Part shown: positions 63,440 to 64,000 of the stretch, piece after piece | How the letters are laid out: the number at the start of each line of letters is the position of its first letter | How positions within the stretch are numbered: the stretch's first letter is position 1 | Source: Muricea muricata | Lineage: Eukaryota; Cnidaria; Anthozoa; Malacalcyonacea; Plexauridae | Length of the DNA: 64,000 bases | NCBI GenBank assembly: GCA_963855995.1 | Contig: OY979716.1 | Span: 90,444,042-90,508,041 of the forward strand | Direction of reading: 5' to 3' | Position numbers and translations under genes: made by a program | The notes under the pieces: generated by a model | The model's database searches: none | Seen by the model: the letters and a program-made list of their open reading frames with translations, nothing else | Told to the model about the DNA's origin: nothing

Positions 63440-63616
63440 AAAAGAAAGAACTAAAGTGATTCCAGCTCTTAATTGTTCCATAGAAAAGTTGATGACTTCG
63501 TTGACCAAGGCAAGTTTTCGTTTCTATTTTGTCTGTTGGACTGATGTTTTAGAATAGGTTTTTATCTAAAATAAGAACGATTTGATTAAAGTGTTTGTAG
63601 CGCATAATAGCATGAG

Positions 63617-63738
63617 AAAGAAATCCACTGAAGCGTACGACACAAGCATCGACACAAGTATCGACACAAGCCTAAGCACAAGCATAAGACTACGAGCATA
63701 AGCTATGGCAGAACAAAAGCAAATTCAAAAGAAAATTC
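63617..63738 (+). repeat. 122-bp direct repeat, copy 2
   Basis: Second copy of 63318-63439, 299 bp downstream, within the foldback element. Confidence 0.9.
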
Positions 63739-64000
63739 GTTTTGCGTTGTCTTCGCAAACCTCAAAGGAAAATTTGTCCTTTGTTATTTTGCTTCTGCTT
63801 ATCTCGCTAGTGAGACCAGGCTTCAAAAAACTGATACTAGCGAGCTGGCATCACTAGTTGAATTGGTTTACGTACTGTGTACTAAATGACGATCTGTTCT
63901 CTGTATACCCATGGGAATACACCGTAATGAAATTCGCAGCTAATTTGAATTTGAAAGAGCATCAGTTTTTTTTTACTCACCCTGTATATACTAGTTTAGC

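Larger units (their letters stand above)
63155..63986. mobile_element. 832-bp foldback element, mariner-like ends
   Basis: TACGGGGTGAGTAAAAAAAT at the left and the reverse complement of TTTTTTTTTACTCACCCTGTA at the right begin inverted arms of about 130 bp that share the CAAATTCAAATTAGC and CAGAGAACAG words. TA at both tips fits a TA target site. No transposase ORF is present; the interior holds a 122-bp direct duplication. Confidence 0.7.

Overview
The window is eukaryotic, AT-rich and dominated by repeats: GT-AG introns, EGF and LDL-receptor class B domains, a tRNA-derived SINE, non-LTR and LTR retrotransposons, several MITE classes and long microsatellites. The repeat-borne protein families suggest a marine invertebrate, most likely a cnidarian. 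That placement is inference from protein style; no species can be read from the sequence. Only two coding units look functional: a partial secreted or membrane receptor-like gene (550-9892, minus) and a spliced SAM-domain gene carried by a DNA element (48813-52084, minus).

Layout. 0-10 kb: seven exons of an LRP/LDLR-like gene (signal peptide, YWTD propeller repeats, then four EGF exons), running off the left edge, with a SINE and foldback elements in its introns. 11.8-17.0 kb: LINE remnants embedded in about 4.5 kb of ATC-type trinucleotide repeats, including a pure CATCGT array of about 440 bp. 17.3-20.5 kb: two copies of a complex repeat, one carrying a broken ORF. 20.6-30.2 kb: a degenerate tandem array with a unit of about 1.6 kb, holding a solo LTR and (TA)n blocks. 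31.5-32.6 kb: a shorter tandem array of about 250-bp units interrupted by an 8-bp-TSD palindromic MITE.

33.5-61.7 kb is one nest. Its outermost layer is a decayed minus-strand gene of an uncharacterised repeated family, recognised by its AFTGCDTTS and TFHGMG motifs. Its 5' half is at 60005-61697 and its 3' half at 33533-36085, separated by about 24 kb of insertions: three plus-strand CR1-like LINEs, a mariner-like fragment, an unknown ORF fragment and a minus-strand Ty3/gypsy element (45506-57317). The gypsy pol is itself split by a 7095-bp DNA element (48086-55180), and that element's SAM gene holds a 120-bp Harbinger-type MITE in an intron.

The best candidate for an undescribed system is the 7.1-kb element at 48086-55180. 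It has CACTCTAAAAA terminal inverted repeats, a TA target duplication that exactly restores the gypsy reading frame, subterminal arrays of a short palindrome built on AACACACC, and two divergently transcribed genes: an intact six-exon 517-aa SAM-domain protein and a decayed C2H2 zinc-finger protein. I recognise no conventional transposase in it. 62-64 kb is non-coding and ends with a foldback element carrying an internal 122-bp duplication.
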